A stretch of 8,661 bases of DNA from Clostridia bacterium (GTDB lineage: Bacteria; Bacillota; Clostridia; TANB77; CAG-508). Positions within the stretch are counted from its first letter, which is position 1. Each line of letters starts with the position of its first letter. Below, one piece after another: positions 1 through 7,124 of the stretch. The notes under the pieces were generated by a model. The model had not been told where the DNA came from, ran no database searches, and was given only the letters and a program-made list of their open reading frames with translations. A program made the position numbers and the translations under genes. Where the stretch lies: contig JAAVZQ010000133.1 in assembly GCA_022791735.1 (NCBI GenBank), positions 1 through 8,661 on the forward strand, given 5' to 3'.

Positions 1-50
1 AAAAGAGCATGTAGTCTAAGGTCTTTCCAAAGACTACATGCTCTTTTTAT
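1..50 (-). terminator. Rho-independent terminator after divIVA
   Basis: A perfect 17-bp inverted repeat pairs 1-17 with 31-47 around a 13-nt loop, just downstream of the divIVA stop. In the minus-strand transcript the stem ends in a run of U. An A-run on the other side gives a U-run in the opposite direction, so it could work both ways. The loop holds a smaller competing hairpin (21-26 with 29-34). It closes the sepF-divIVA unit. Confidence 0.9.
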
Positions 51-54
51 TTGT

Positions 55-598
55 TTAATGATTATTCCTTAAAATTTCCATATGTGAAGTTAAAAGTGCT
101 TCCATATTTGTTTTAAATGCATCAAATTGTTTTTGCATTTCTTCTAATTCTCTACGCTTTTTGTCTACATCTGCATTTATCCTTGCTATTTCAGACTCAG
201 CAGAAGTTTTTGCATCATTTAATAATGTCTCTGATTTAACTTTTGCTTCATTTAGCATTGTATCTGCTTTAGTTTGAGCATCGTTTAAAATCGTATCTGC
301 TTGAGATTTAGCATCACTTAACATAGTATCTGATTTAGTCTTAGCATCTAGTTGCATTTCTTCTGCGGTAGATTGTGCCATAACTAAAGTACTTTGCAAA
401 GTCTCTTCCATTTGCTTGAATTTTGTAACTTCATCATTTAAATTATCAATTTTTTTTCTTGATTCATTTACTTCTTTATATATTTTCTCATAATCCAAAG
501 TTACTTCATCTAAAAAATCGTCTACTTCCTCTGTACTGTATCCGATTAAGTACTCTTTTAGAGAATTTTTTGTTTTCAATGTCTAATGGTGTTATCAT
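55..598 (-). CDS. divIVA: DivIVA cell-division/polarity protein, read through a +1 shift at CGG
   Basis: DivIVA binds curved membrane at poles and septa and recruits division and cell-wall proteins. The ATG at 598 follows an AAGGAGG ribosome binding site by 10 nt and encodes MITPLDIENKKFSKRVLN, a typical DivIVA N-terminus. The frame then meets CGG at 544-542. Skipping that C gives GYSTEEVDDFLDEV, the rest of the conserved lipid-binding domain. The joined protein is 180 aa, a normal length. A TTG at 579 opens the downstream frame but would lose the conserved start and has no ribosome binding site. Without the shift, translation stops 13 codons after the site begins. Residues 19-20 are the conserved GY pair. 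The residues before it are L-N, where B. subtilis has F-R, the membrane-inserting pair. Residues 85-139 are 11-residue coiled-coil repeats. The neighbour sepF fits a division role. The family call is firm. The shift is inferred from the conserved protein on both sides. Confidence 0.9.
181..345 (-). repeat. Five 33-bp repeats encoding 11-residue coiled-coil units in DivIVA
   Basis: Five tandem units of exactly 11 residues follow one another: AKTKSDTMLSD, AKSQADTILND, AQTKADTMLNE, AKVKSETLLND and AKTSAESEIAR. They keep Ala at position 1 and hydrophobic residues at positions 7 and 8 in most units. An 11-residue period suggests a hendecad (right-handed or nearly straight) coiled coil. DNA identity between units is partial, so the expansion is not recent, but copy number could vary between strains. 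Confidence 0.8.
542..544 (-). other. +1 frameshift site, divIVA (AAT-C-GGA)
   Basis: Codon 19 in the zero frame is CGG, followed by A. Dropping the C gives AAT GGA TAC (N-G-Y) and restores the conserved Gly-Tyr of DivIVA. There is no homopolymer at the site. An alternative repair, removing an A from the six-A run upstream, also restores the frame, but it destroys the F-S-K motif that matches F-T-K in B. subtilis DivIVA, so the C is the better choice. Confidence 0.8.
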
Positions 599-627
599 AA
601 TTTTTCTTCCTCCTTAGTTACTTGAAC

Positions 628-658
628 AAAAAAGACGAAATCCAATAACAATTTCGCC
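628..658 (-). terminator. Terminator or attenuator between sepF and divIVA
   Basis: In the minus-strand transcript GGCGAAAU (658-651) pairs with AUUUCGUC (641-634), with one G-U pair and a 9-nt loop, followed by six U. This has the form of an intrinsic terminator. No clear promoter lies between it and divIVA, so partial read-through may set the SepF:DivIVA ratio. Confidence 0.7.
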
Positions 659-677
659 CTTTATAGTCGCACTTAAA

Positions 678-1148
678 TTACTTTAGCCAAGATACTGAAA
701 GCTTTGATTTTATTTCATCTTTTCCCATTTCATTAGCAATATCATAATTTGCTGGCGCAATTAAAAATATTGAATTAGATACTTTTTGTATATGCCCGTT
801 TAAAGCATAAACGCCACCACTTATGAAATCAACTATTCTTCTTGCTACATCTTTATTTACATATTCAAGATTAACAATACAAGATTTTCTCTCTTTTAAG
901 TATTGACAAATCTCTTCTGATTGGTCAAAAGTAGTTGGTTGTGATATAACCATTTTTACTGCATTACCTTGATTAATGTCTACTACTTTACCTCTTCTAT
1001 TTCCAAATATTCTTCTATTATCTTCTTCATAATCATCATCGTCATCTGTATCATACTCTTGGTTATAATTTTCTAATTCTTCATCATCTTCCTCTTGTTC
1101 TACCCCAAAGAAATTCCAAAACTTGTTCATTAAAGTATTTCCTGCCAT
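678..1148 (-). CDS. sepF: SepF, membrane anchor for FtsZ
   Basis: SepF tethers FtsZ filaments to the membrane and shapes the septum. The product is 156 aa. Residues 1-16 (MAGNTLMNKFWNFFGV) form the amphipathic membrane-binding helix. An acidic, disordered Asp/Glu/Asn-rich linker follows to about residue 43. The C-terminal SepF domain starts near KVVDINQGNAVKM and includes ICQYLKERKSCIVNLEYVNK, RRIVDFISGGVYAL and the final SVSWLK. The ATG at 1148 is chosen because TTGGAGG precedes it at good spacing. An in-frame TTG at 1220 would lie inside the -35 box. This gene has no in-frame CGG and no frameshift. It does contain an out-of-frame CGG (AAC GGG, 798-796) where reading is normal. In B. subtilis sepF and divIVA are close neighbours in the ylm cluster; here ylmG and ylmH are absent between them. 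Confidence 0.94.
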   Translation of the reverse strand: MAGNTLMNKFWNFFGVEQEEDDEELENYNQEYDTDDDDDYEEDNRRIFGNRRGKVVDINQGNAVKMVISQPTTFDQSEEICQYLKERKSCIVNLEYVNKDVARRIVDFISGGVYALNGHIQKVSNSIFLIAPANYDIANEMGKDEIKSKLSVSWLK

Positions 1149-1191
1149 CGATTTTAAACCTCCAATTTTTCCTTTGTAAATTTCTATATCT

Positions 1192-1220
1192 AGTATCTTA
1201 CTTTTCTTGAAATTTGTCAA
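1192..1220 (-). promoter_or_regulatory. Sigma-A promoter of sepF
   Basis: TTGACA (1220-1215), a 17-bp spacer and GATACT (1197-1192) form a near-consensus vegetative promoter. It lies in the gap after hlyD and 44 bp before the sepF start, so sepF can be transcribed apart from the miaA-hlyD unit. Confidence 0.8.
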
Positions 1221-1248
1221 TAGTTTTTCATATTTGTAATGTTTTTTT

Positions 1249-1276
1249 AATGTTTCTGTAATATTTCTGTAACATT
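1249..1276 (-). promoter_or_regulatory. Paired repeat boxes upstream of the sepF promoter
   Basis: On the plus strand TTTCTGTAA occurs at 1253-1261 and again at 1264-1272, 11 bp apart, one helical turn. The pair is framed by AATGTT (1249-1254) and AACATT (1271-1276) as inverted arms. The block sits about 30-55 bp upstream of the sepF -35 box and overlaps the hlyD stop. The layout suits an activator site, but no regulator can be named. Confidence 0.35.
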
Positions 1277-2520
1277 ATTTCTTTGGATAGGCGAGTATTT
1301 CATCATACAGTCCTATGAGTTTTCTTGAATAAATCTCTTCATTATCATATCCCAATTCTCGAAGCTCATCGGCAGTATAATTTGTTATTATTGAATAATT
1401 TTTGTTCTGTTTTAAAACATTTACGATAATTTTGTCGTTATATCCCGTTCTATTTCTAACTACATAGTTTAATCCTCCCTCTTCTATTATTGCCGAATTT
1501 GGGACTTTTAAACCTGTATAACTCCACCATATTACATCAATTGAAATCTTTCTATAAGCTACGAGGTCCTCTACTGCCTTATTAGTTCTAAAAACTATCA
1601 TAACCTCTCCACTCTCTTGAAGTACAATAGATTCTATGTCAGCATCTATTTCTCTACCATCTGACAGTCTTAATGTAATACTACTCCCTACTGTTGCACT
1701 TTGTGCCTCTTCTGAATCCAAAAAAGTCACAATATAACACTCAAAATTATTTACAATCTTTCCAGCTTCTAAACTCGTAGATATCATCTGACCAGTCTTT
1801 AGATTGTACTCCTCTAGCACCTTTTTATTCATATTTACAAAGTTTTCTGGTTTTAGCTCATCTTCTAATCCATCTACTCTATATGATACAATACCACTTG
1901 TTTCTGCTTTTACATACTCTTGTGAATTATTTAATTCTTCTTCATATTTTCTTCTTTGTTCAATCAATTTATTTATGTATGAACCAGATGGGCTAAGTTC
2001 TCCTGCAATCTTTGCTTTTTTTATTAAAGCCTCTGAAATATTTGACTTGTACTCTTCTATATCATGATTTTTATTTGTTGAAAGCATTTTTGATAAATAA
2101 GTATCTATTTGTTTATCAATTAATTGTATATCAGCAGAATATGTTTCTGTCTGATTTTCTAATGCCTTTCCTATTTCCACGTCCAACTCTTCTATTTTCT
2201 CTTTTAAGTTCTTTTCATTACTGCCATAATACATGAATACATTTTCACCTTTTGAAACCTTCGTGCCCTCTGATTTTATTTCTGAAAGTCCATTCTTATA
2301 ATTCTCACCTTGCAAAACTTTTTCTTCTCTTACTATATATCCATAAGTTGTTTCTTCTTGGTATATTTTTCCGATTTTCTACCATAAAACTATTTGTAGG
2401 TTTTATAGCCAGTTGTATAATACTAGAAAGCAAACTTATAACTACTATTGACGCAAGAACAAACGATACTATAAAAATTAATTTGTCTTTTGGCATTTGT
2501 CTTTTTTTATTATCGTCCAT
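1275..2520 (-). CDS. HlyD-like membrane-fusion/adaptor protein, read through a +1 shift at CGG
   Basis: The ATG at 2520 follows AAAGGA and gives MDDNKKRQMPKDKL, then one membrane helix (about residues 14-37). The frame meets CGG at 2373-2371. Skipping the C joins MVEN to GKIYQEETTYGYIVREEKV, the first half of a lipoyl/biotinyl-like hairpin whose second half is IKSEGTKVSKGENVF. A coiled coil (about residues 95-200) and a beta-rich C-terminal part with DGREIDADIESIVL and KVPNSAIIEEGG follow. The joined product is 414 aa. Topology is one N-terminal helix with the rest outside the cytoplasm. Adaptors of this type pair with ABC transporters, but no transporter is present here. From memory, HlyD-like genes of this kind are often found next to sepF in Clostridia, suggesting an envelope or division role. 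It starts 13 nt after the miaA stop, so the two are probably co-transcribed. Arg is encoded by CGA at 1361-1359, so other CGN codons are used normally. Confidence 0.82.
2371..2373 (-). other. +1 frameshift site, hlyD-like gene (AAT-C-GGA)
   Basis: Zero-frame codon 50 is CGG, followed by A. Dropping the C gives GAA AAT GGA AAA ATA TAC CAA (E-N-G-K-I-Y-Q) and opens the full downstream frame. The local heptamer AATCGGA is identical to the divIVA site. Without a shift, translation ends after 23 more codons. Confidence 0.8.
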
Positions 2521-2533
2521 TCTCAAATCCTTT

Positions 2534-3458
2534 CTAAGCACTAAGCTTTAGTATCTCATCAATAATTTTATCTTTCGCACCTTCTGTATTATCAAGCCAA
2601 AATGCTTCTTTATTTTTTCTAAACCACGTAAGCTGTCTTTTTGCATACCTTCTGCTCTCCATCTTAATTTTTTCAATCATCTCGTCTTTTGTAATTTTCC
2701 CATCTAAATACTCTTTGGTTTCTTTATACCCTAGAGCTTGCATTGCTGTTGGATATTTTTTATACTTTTTCAAAATATTTTTTACTTCTTCGATTAGCCC
2801 TTGTTCTATCATTATATCTACTCTTTTATTTATTCTTTCATATAATACTTCTCTGTCCATATTAATTATAAAAAGTTTATAATCAAAAGGTAATTCATTC
2901 TCCCTTGATTTTATATCTATCTCAGTTTTTGTTTTCCCTGTTTGTTTATATATCTCAAGTACTCTAATAATTCTTTTTCTATCATTTATAGAAATTTTTT
3001 CCATAGCACTTAAATCAATTTTCTTTGCTTCATTATATAACACTTCAAGTCCTTCTACCTCTGCCCTCTGCTCTAGTTCTTTTCTATATTCTTCATCAAA
3101 TCCTATATCTAAATAATCTATCCCATAAATTAGTGAATTTATATAAAGCCCTGTCCCACCTATAACTATTGGTGTCTTCCCTTTTGCTAGAATTTCATTT
3201 ATGCAAGCTATCGCTTGTTTTTTATAATCTGCTACACTATACCTTTCATTTGGTTCTACAAAATCTAACATATAATGTTTAATCCCTTGCATCTCTTCTC
3301 TTGTAGGTTTAGCACTGCCTATATCAAGCTCTTTATATATTTGCATAGAATCTGCTGAAACTATCTCTCCATTTATTCTTTTAGCAAGTTCTATTGATAT
3401 CGCAGTTTTACCGCACTGCTGTTGGTCCTGCTATTACTATTACTCTAGGTTTAGACAT
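2534..3458 (-). CDS. miaA: tRNA dimethylallyltransferase MiaA, read through a +1 shift at CGG
   Basis: MiaA transfers a dimethylallyl group to N6 of A37 in tRNAs that read U-starting codons, which stabilises codon pairing and the reading frame. The ATG at 3458 follows AAGGAGG. Residues 1-15 are MSKPRVIVIAGPTAV; then comes CGG (3413-3411) followed directly by a TAA in frame. Skipping the C gives GKTAISIELAKR and completes the P-loop GPTAVGKT. Downstream are DSMQIYKELDIGSAKPT (tRNA/substrate loop), HYMLDFVEPNERYSV, PIVIGGTGLYINSLIYG, MQALGYKE and RRYAKRQLTWFRKN, all diagnostic of MiaA. The joined length is 307 aa, normal for the family. The unshifted product would be a 16-residue peptide, so the enzyme depends wholly on the shift. 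mutL-miaA proximity is classical. MiaA itself influences frame maintenance, a notable coincidence here. Confidence 0.93.
3411..3413 (-). other. +1 frameshift site, miaA P-loop (GTG-C-GGT)
   Basis: Zero-frame codon 16 is CGG, followed at once by TAA. Dropping the C gives GTG GGT AAA ACT (V-G-K-T). The glycine is the invariant P-loop glycine before Lys-Thr, so the residue inserted at this site must be Gly, not Arg, for activity. Confidence 0.85.
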
Positions 3459-3475
3459 TTTTCCTCCTTCTTTTC

Positions 3476-3601
3476 TAATTCGAAAAAGCAGCCGCTTTGT
3501 ACTAGCCAGACAGGTTTGAAATCAATGAGGCATACACCAGTACATTAATTTGATTTCAAACGCAGTAGGGCGACGTAATATGCTAATTACATTTCGAATT
3601 A
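3476..3601. repeat. Multi-branched inverted-repeat element between the membrane-protein gene and miaA
   Basis: Outer arms 3476-3485 and 3592-3601 are a perfect 10-bp inverted repeat. Inside lie three hairpins: 3485-3498 (5-bp stem, 4-nt loop), 3513-3524 with 3550-3561 (perfect 12-bp stem, 25-nt loop) and 3575-3590 (5-bp stem). It looks more GC-rich than its surroundings. One outer arm contains the stop codon of the upstream gene, and the other ends 6 nt before the miaA ribosome binding site. It could be a small mobile repeat (MITE or REP-like), or a structured leader or processing site for miaA. It matches no riboswitch I recognise. Confidence 0.6.
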
Positions 3602-4018
3602 AACCAACAAGCTGTGGACAAATCCCCCTACATAATTCGATTCAACTACAAGCACTACTATAAGTATTATCATCATTATTAAGATTACTTTTCCTGCTTT
3701 ATCTGTTTCCATTGCTTTATCTTTAAGCTTTCCAAAGACATTACCAAGTGTTGCAAGTACTATCATGCTATTGATTGGTGTAAACATCATTTTCATAACT
3801 GACAATGTATCTTCTAGTGCCGCTTCACTTTTTACATTCATACCATTTACTGATAATGTACATATTATTGATGTAACTATATATACTGCAATCGTTCCGC
3901 CTATTATATAGATTATTCTTTTTGTTGGTTCATACGCATTTGTGTTGTGATATATAACTGCAACTGCTACTGCAAATATTATAAGTGCAATAGCTTTAAT
4001 TACTGTTAAAGTTGTCAT
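3599..4018 (-). CDS. Small four-helix membrane protein, function unknown
   Basis: The ATG at 4018 is chosen because GGGGG precedes it at 7 nt and it starts 13 nt after the mutL stop. An upstream in-frame start at 4060 would overlap mutL and lacks a ribosome binding site. The product is 139 aa with four predicted membrane helices at about residues 3-24, 34-56, 77-98 and 109-130. Short loops carry few charges (NAYEPTKR after helix 1; KLKDKAMETDKAGK between helices 3 and 4). There is no signal peptide and no recognisable motif. Tight spacing implies translation from the mutL transcript. It has no in-frame CGG; two out-of-frame CGGs (3822-3820, 3899-3897) cause no break. I do not recognise the family. 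Confidence 0.75.
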   Translation of the reverse strand: MTTLTVIKAIALIIFAVAVAVIYHNTNAYEPTKRIIYIIGGTIAVYIVTSIICTLSVNGMNVKSEAALEDTLSVMKMMFTPINSMIVLATLGNVFGKLKDKAMETDKAGKVILIMMIILIVVLVVESNYVGGFVHSLLV

Positions 4019-4031
4019 TTGTTTATCCCCC

Positions 4032-6858
4032 TTATTTTCTTCTTGCAAATTTCTTTTCAATATCCATTTTGCTAAGTTTTATCGCAGTAGGTCTACCATG
4101 TGGGCAAGTAAATGGATTTGGAAGTTTTAATAGCTCATTAAGTAAGCTTTCTACTTCTTCATTTGTAAGTGCCATATTAGCTTTTACTGCTGCTTTACAA
4201 GCAATTGTTGCAATAAACTTTTCTTCTATTTCCTGTTTTGCTGTTCTTGCAACTGTATTTATTTCATCTAGTGTTTCCAAGAATAACTCTTTTGTATCTA
4301 AGTCTAAGCATATATTTGGAACTCCTGTAAGTTTTATTGTGTTATCTCCAAATTCTTCTAAAACAAAACCTGCTTTTTCAAACTTGTCCATATTTTCTCT
4401 TGCTATATCCATTTCTTTATGTGTTAAAGTGATAATGTCTGGAAGTAGCATAAGTTGCGAATCTTTATCTGTATCTGAATAATAATTTTGTTTTACTTTT
4501 TCATACATTATTCTCTCATGTGCTGCATGTTGGTCTAATATATATAACTCATCTTTTATCTCTAGAATTATATATGTTTGGAAAGCAATTCCAAGAAGTT
4601 TGTGAGGTATTTGACCTTCAAATTGTTCTGAAGTTTCAAATATATTCATATTGTTATTTACAATATCATTTGCATCTGTTTGATCTGTTTTTTCATTTCC
4701 TTCTTCTGCATTTGCTCCATTATTGTTTCCAAAGATTTGTGCATACATATCATCAAATTGTCCCTTTGGTACACTTGGTATTTCTTCTTCTCTACTTTGC
4801 AATACACTCAAAAGCACATCTCCTGGCTTTTGCTCTTCAGTATTTGTATTAGTATCATAATTAGTGCTATAACTACTATCATAATTAGATTTTGGTTCTT
4901 CTACTTTACTATTATTACCTGTATTATTTGTAAGCGTATAAAGTGATGACCAATCACTTGGACTTGTGCTCGGCTGATATACTCCCCTTGCAATAGCATC
5001 TTTTGTTGTATCGTCAAAATTATTTGTATTTGTTCCTTTGTTTTCACTATATTGTTCTACATTATCTTGATTTTGTAGATCATATTGATTTGAATCTTCT
5101 TGTTTTGAAATATCATAGTCGTTATTTTGTGTTTCTTCTTTTGGTATACTGTACTGGTCAAAACTTGTTTCTTCCTTCTTTGGTATTCCATATTGATTAA
5201 AATTGTTTTCTTCTTTATTTGGAATGCCATATTGGTCAAAATTATTTTCTTCTTTCTTTGGAACATCGTACTCATTAACTTTTTCATTTGGTCTTCCATA
5301 AGAATTCTCTATATTTTGTGTCTTTTTTGCTGCATTTTCTGCCGCAATTTTAGCAATCTTTTCTCTTATTTGCTCTGCTGTCAAGTTCTTTCCCATTTGA
5401 ACAAATTCATTTACAGTATTTTTTATTACATCATCTTTTGAAGTCTCGCTTGTATTTGTTTGATTTGTTGAAAAAGTATTTGTTGTTTCTTGCTCTCTAC
5501 TACTTGCTGCAAAATTATTTTGTGAAAAACTATTTTGAGGCTGAGCATTTGTAGGTAATCCACTATTATCTTCATAGTTTGCAATTGAATTAGGTCCTTT
5601 CTCTACCATTGCTGAATTATTATTTTCCTCTTTGAATGAAGTCTGTGGCTTTACTCCAAACCCAGCTTCTTCTAGAGCATCTTTATCCCCATTTTTACTT
5701 CTATAAATACTTTCGATTAAATTATCATTGTCATACTCGTCTGCATTTTTTGCAATCTTTCTAAATAATCCTGATATTGTTGACTTTTGTTCTTCTTCCA
5801 TAATTTCTCCTTCGTAATTATTTTTTTCAAACTTACCTGTAATAGGTGTCTCTGTACTTGCAACAAGCTCTGCTTTAAGCAATGTGTCCTGTATTCCATG
5901 ATATAAAGCTTTAAAAACTTTTTGCTCTTCTTTAAACCTTACTTCTAGTTTTGCTGGATGTACATTTACATCAACATCTGCTGGTGGCATGTCTAAATTT
6001 AATATAATAAATCCAAACTTTCCTATTGGTATCATACCTTTATATGCTTTTTCTGCACTGTTTGATAATACTTTATCTCTTACATATCTTTTATTTACAA
6101 AAAATATTTGATTTCCTCTATTTGACCTTGCAATCTCTGGTTTTCCTATTGCTCCTGTTATATGTATTCCTTCATATTCATAATCTACTTCAAGACAAGC
6201 TTGTGCTACTGTTTTTCCATATATGCTATATATCACATTTTTCACATTTCCATCACCATTTGTTTGCACTATCGTTTTGCCTGAATTTGTAAGCTTAAAT
6301 ACAATGTCTGGGTGTACTAAAGCAAGCCTAGTGATTACATCTTCTATGTATCCTGCTTCTGTATAATCTTTTTTTAAGAACTTGTATCTTACTGGTGTAT
6401 TAAAGAAAAGTTCTTCTACTGTTATTGTAGTTCCTTTAGGCGCACCGTACTTCTATTATTTCCTTTATGTCTCCACCTTCAACTACTATTTTATTTCCTG
6501 TTTCACTATCTTCTGTTTTAGATATCATTTCTACTTTTGCAATCGCTGCAATACTTGCCAATGCCTCTCCTCTAAATCCCATAGACTTGACTTCATTTAA
6601 GTCGTCTGCTTTTCTTATCTTACTTGTTGCATGTCTTTCAAAAGCAAGTTCTAAATCTTCTTTGGAAATTCCTTTTCCATCATCTGATATTCTTATATAT
6701 GATATTCCACCATTTTTTACATCTATATTTATATTTTTTGCACCTGCATCTATTGAATTCTCTACCATTTCTTTTACAACTGATGCTGGTCTTTCTATAA
6801 CTTCTCCTGCTGCTATTTGATTTATAGTTAGTTCGTCTAAAACTACAATATTTCCCAT
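4032..6858 (-). CDS. mutL: DNA mismatch repair protein MutL, endonuclease type, read through a +1 shift at CGG
   Basis: MutL couples MutS mismatch recognition to strand incision. The ATG at 6858 is preceded by AGGAAGG. The N-terminal GHKL ATPase shows ENSIDAGA (motif I, about 33-40), DDGKGI (59-64), HATSK and GFRGEALASIAAI (94-106). After EIIEV comes CGG at codon 138. Skipping the C gives GAPKGTTITVEELFFNTPVR and KFLKK, the expected continuation. The C-terminal domain has the nicking motif DQHAAHERIMYE (775-786), ACKAA and CPHGRP (918-923), so this is an endonuclease-active type as in most Firmicutes. Joined length is 941 aa, against about 620-670 usually. The excess is a linker (about 290-700) rich in Asn, Gln, Ser, Thr and Glu, with tandem repeats. 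Without the shift the product ends at 140 aa and lacks the nuclease part. It heads a transcript with the four-helix protein. Confidence 0.94.
5104..5280 (-). repeat. 39-bp tandem repeats in the MutL linker
   Basis: Units of 39 bp (13 residues, consensus like NFDQYGIPKKEEN) lie at 5221-5259, 5182-5220 and 5143-5181, with degenerate units on both sides (5104-5142, and a partial one near 5260-5280). They keep a Tyr-x-Ile/Val-Pro-Lys core followed by Glu residues. They fall in the disordered linker, about residues 527-585, between ATPase and endonuclease domains. Confidence 0.8.
6445..6447 (-). other. +1 frameshift site, mutL (GTA-C-GGT)
   Basis: Zero-frame codon 138 is CGG, followed by TGC GCC TAA. 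Dropping the C gives GTA GGT GCG CCT AAA GGA (V-G-A-P-K-G) and rejoins the MutL frame, which then stays open to the stop at 4032. No homopolymer lies at the junction. Confidence 0.85.
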
Positions 6859-6963
6859 TCTTATTTCATTCCTTCCTACGTACTTTATGTCATACCTTTT
6901 ATATTAAGTTTGGCTTTTTCATGTGATTACTTAGGAAAATTAATATAATTTCCCTCGTATAAA

Positions 6964-6991
6964 ATTATATCATTTTATTGCAAATTTGCAA
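6964..6991 (-). promoter_or_regulatory. mutL promoter with overlapping 14-bp palindrome
   Basis: TTGCAA (6991-6986), a 16-bp spacer and TATAAT (6969-6964) form a vegetative promoter about 100 bp before mutL. The -35 box is part of a perfect 14-bp palindrome, TTGCAAATTTGCAA (6978-6991), covering half the spacer, where a bound protein would block RNA polymerase. No regulator is identifiable. Confidence 0.7.
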
Positions 6992-7050
6992 GTATTTTTT
7001 GAAAAAGTTGTAAATTGGGTGGGGTGAAAGCAAAAAGGAAAGAGTATAAA

Positions 7051-7082
7051 AAATATAAGGCAGGTTGAAGTGCCTTATATTT
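7051..7082 (-). terminator. Rho-independent terminator after the pilin gene
   Basis: A perfect 12-bp stem (7082-7071 with 7062-7051) with an 8-nt loop ends in U-rich sequence on the minus strand. It lies 42 bp after the pilin stop and separates that gene from the mutL transcript. Confidence 0.88.
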
Positions 7083-7124
7083 GTGATATATGGATATACA
7101 AAGTTTTTACAATTCCATAATTCT

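Noticed and set aside
540..560. prfB-type programmed frameshifting with an internal Shine-Dalgarno and an in-frame stop.
   Set aside because: No Shine-Dalgarno-like sequence lies at a fixed short distance before the five sites, and only miaA has a stop directly after CGG.
1149..1220. N-terminal extension of SepF from a TTG at 1220.
   Set aside because: The TTG is part of the -35 box of a near-consensus promoter, and the ATG at 1148 has a strong ribosome binding site.
1804..2236. Plus-strand ORFs opposite hlyD, mutL and the pilin gene (also around 4012-5441, 6026-6820 and 7562-8059).
   Set aside because: They are hydrophobic or low-complexity antisense translations of well-supported minus-strand genes and lack ribosome binding sites and recognisable domains.
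3476..3601. Integron attC site.
   Set aside because: The ends do not show the conserved AAC/GTT core sequences of attC sites, and no cassette or integrase is visible.
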